A DNA stretch of 64,000 nucleotides, from positions 1,860,001 to 1,924,000 of the forward strand of contig OZ244725.1 of assembly GCA_965219305.1 (NCBI GenBank), in the 5' to 3' direction. The stretch is from DATHTS01 sp965219305. Lineage in GTDB: Bacteria; Acidobacteriota; Blastocatellia; Pyrinomonadales; Pyrinomonadaceae. The notes below the pieces were generated by a model. That model saw nothing but the letters and a program-made list of their open reading frames with translations. It ran no database searches and was not told where the DNA came from. This document shows, piece by piece, positions 63,701 to 64,000 of the stretch (the first letter of the stretch is position 1; each line of letters begins with the position of its first letter). The position numbers and the translations under genes were made by a program.

Positions 63701-64000
63701 TTTCCAAAAGTTAAAGCAATTCCGTCTTTTAATTCCTCAAATAAAGTCTCGCGGGTTCCTCTTTTTATATAAGCGACCGGGTGACGACGGCGTTTAAGTT
63801 GTTGGGCGGCGGCGGCAACGTGCGGTTCGGGAATCGCCGAACGTAATTCAGGATTAGCAAGTATTGCGCCAAAAGTCGCCAGAAAGTGGCTTTTTCCGAC
63901 TCCGCGATAACCGGCAAGTGCCATCGCTCTGCCATTTTCCGGCTGAATTGAAACCGTCGCATCAAGCCATTTTGCCATCATATCCGATGTCATATCGGTA
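60706..64000 (-). CDS. Large P-loop ATPase, BrxC/PglY/DUF6079-like (5' end beyond window)
   Basis: At least 1095 residues are visible and the frame is open to the right edge, so the gene may start outside. Near the visible start is a Walker A motif in LAGYRGVGKSHFLATFGAIL, followed by LPFVLIFDTALE (Walker B-like) and LFGIDYLDQEHLYRIVDTHI. The long remainder is helical and shows winged-helix and coiled-coil-like regions. The architecture matches the DUF6079/BrxC-PglY class of ATPases known from BREX phage defence, but single-gene relatives also occur in non-defence settings. The neighbours here (YfiT, dnaB) are housekeeping; the deciding genes lie beyond the right edge. Confidence 0.7.
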   Translation of the reverse strand, partial: TDMTSDMMAKWLDATVSIQPENGRAMALAGYRGVGKSHFLATFGAILANPELRSAIPEPHVAAAAQQLKRRRHPVAYIKRGTRETLFEELKDGIALTFGKDAQTLNSDLRTLLKTAAKNDTELPFVLIFDTALERESRVARDDGALLGEIAEIAANLNIFTAVALDDDIAGADGVNASISALFGIDYLDQEHLYRIVDTHIFPKHRQTRGLLHDIYEYFRGVLPNFRWSEQRFTSLYPMHPVILEIAPFVRLYVPEFAMLGFASVAGEKIKGRPASSLITLDEVFDRVENSLRKVDDLKETFAAFDKINSEVIGQIPVMQRLHAKLILKALLLLSLDGEGINAGEIGAAMLIYDENEPDKSIGEINKILDSFASALPENIIRTAEEGREVRYYLKTENKESFNNALAETAAKIPPVVIIKILRRMLRERFTDWNMSDDANWMDSQIVWRGGHRRGRISWSWDEEETLPTSNGLLDWELLIINPYDEILENGSLSEVPKVFWKPARFRKEERDTLLRFFALLSDEYLRAEYGEQIRAAGHSHTLAVEKIFTRIFFDDAKIVIDGFDIEFSDEAKSESNLSGMFSVMLEPLFEGRFSNHPYFAETLGMIEVTSLVNNLFGGANLNLAETQRLAELFALPLGLVTLHNDKYIIETEAKLKQLPLASKILELADQNQGNTVSLKTINENLKQQPFGLVREAQHLILTALVAQRQIEFITTKGDRISRRSLDLKIIWDDIEGIAKPAGKVYSSQRLTEWATILTGAHNFRTIDVPEDTEAITTALNNWLSEWNESGIIKRFNALADDILNVKIWAISVQADKTFGTVAEIVKSVLENFISLEEGLHRIADTFSDSEEEFFSTTKNLVILDDFINGVKTREKIWSYLAICENTDDDELEVLREKILELLEENYHQPSLAMNRELENLWQEFLTKYSDHFAFNHDFIMKSHHLQENFDEIMRSDAWWEFESLSRFEIFRPAFWEEAKKNCRQFKELDCHFDVREILNKHPFCACSFNLSQINEWEKLPETLRKNIDQGRTSYRRTLQMLDEDLTPILDEISKQDDEFSVPATNLILRLKEKNDQTDFSNQELIVLQKVLSRFKE

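Noticed and set aside
60706..64000. Calling a BREX system
   Set aside because: Only one BrxC/PglY-like ATPase is visible, with no methyltransferase, PglZ or Lon-like gene in the window.

Overview
The window is one contiguous stretch of bacterial chromosome of moderate, fairly A-rich base composition (not computed). The style suggests an Acidobacteriota genome, probably Blastocatellia/Pyrinomonadales: two-component propeller kinases, VIT/vWA and TPR giants, many orphan sensor kinases, intergenic spacers full of imperfect palindromes, and a housekeeping block ispE-tRNA-prs-rplY-pth-rpsF-rpsR-rplI-dnaB. This placement is inference from gene content, not a phylogenetic result.

Left part (1-18.3 kb). 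A leftward, window-truncated secreted or outer-membrane gene sits behind a well-formed cyclic-di-AMP (ydaO/yuaA) riboswitch with its own promoter and terminator. Next to it is a KdpD/KdpE-like pair, so the region looks like potassium/turgor control. A trypsin-like protease with TPRs follows, then a 982-residue PDZ-GAF-PAS histidine kinase behind a sigma-54 promoter. The pyrimidine-nucleoside phosphorylase gene has had its last 15 codons cut off by a complete IS982-family element (7-bp target duplication, 20-bp inverted repeats); the severed end is still present on the far side. Then come a MATE exporter, YceI, RuvB, an alpha/beta hydrolase, an STT3-like GT-C membrane protein with a lipoprotein, and a NarL-type response regulator.

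Middle (18.3-37.4 kb). Between that response regulator and its likely partner, a propeller-type HisKA_3 sensor kinase, lies a decayed polymorphic-toxin locus: a broken toxin gene with a glycine-zipper C-terminus, two paralogous immunity-like genes, and a short leftover of a second toxin tip between them. Downstream is a tight four-gene operon of about 13.7 kb: propeller protein, VIT/vWA protein, a ~2440-residue TPR lipoprotein, and a DUF3352-like anchored protein. No described system with this composition is known to me, and it is the best candidate here for an uncharacterised envelope machine. A palindromic intergenic repeat has been absorbed in frame into the signal-peptide region of the VIT/vWA protein.

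Right part (37.4-64 kb). This holds a GAF-PAS sensor kinase, DUF4149, a GrdB-like protein, LepB, PsuG, a 3D-domain protein, PilZ, a saccharopine-dehydrogenase-like enzyme, a DUF559 nuclease gene bracketed by two copies of a palindromic repeat, Hpd, a DUF433/DUF5615 toxin-antitoxin pair whose toxin carries a nonsense codon, ChaN, and an S9 peptidase with an extra C-terminal domain. The translation/replication block ispE to dnaB follows, then a YfiT/DinB enzyme, and at the right edge a large P-loop ATPase of BrxC/PglY/DUF6079 type running off the window.
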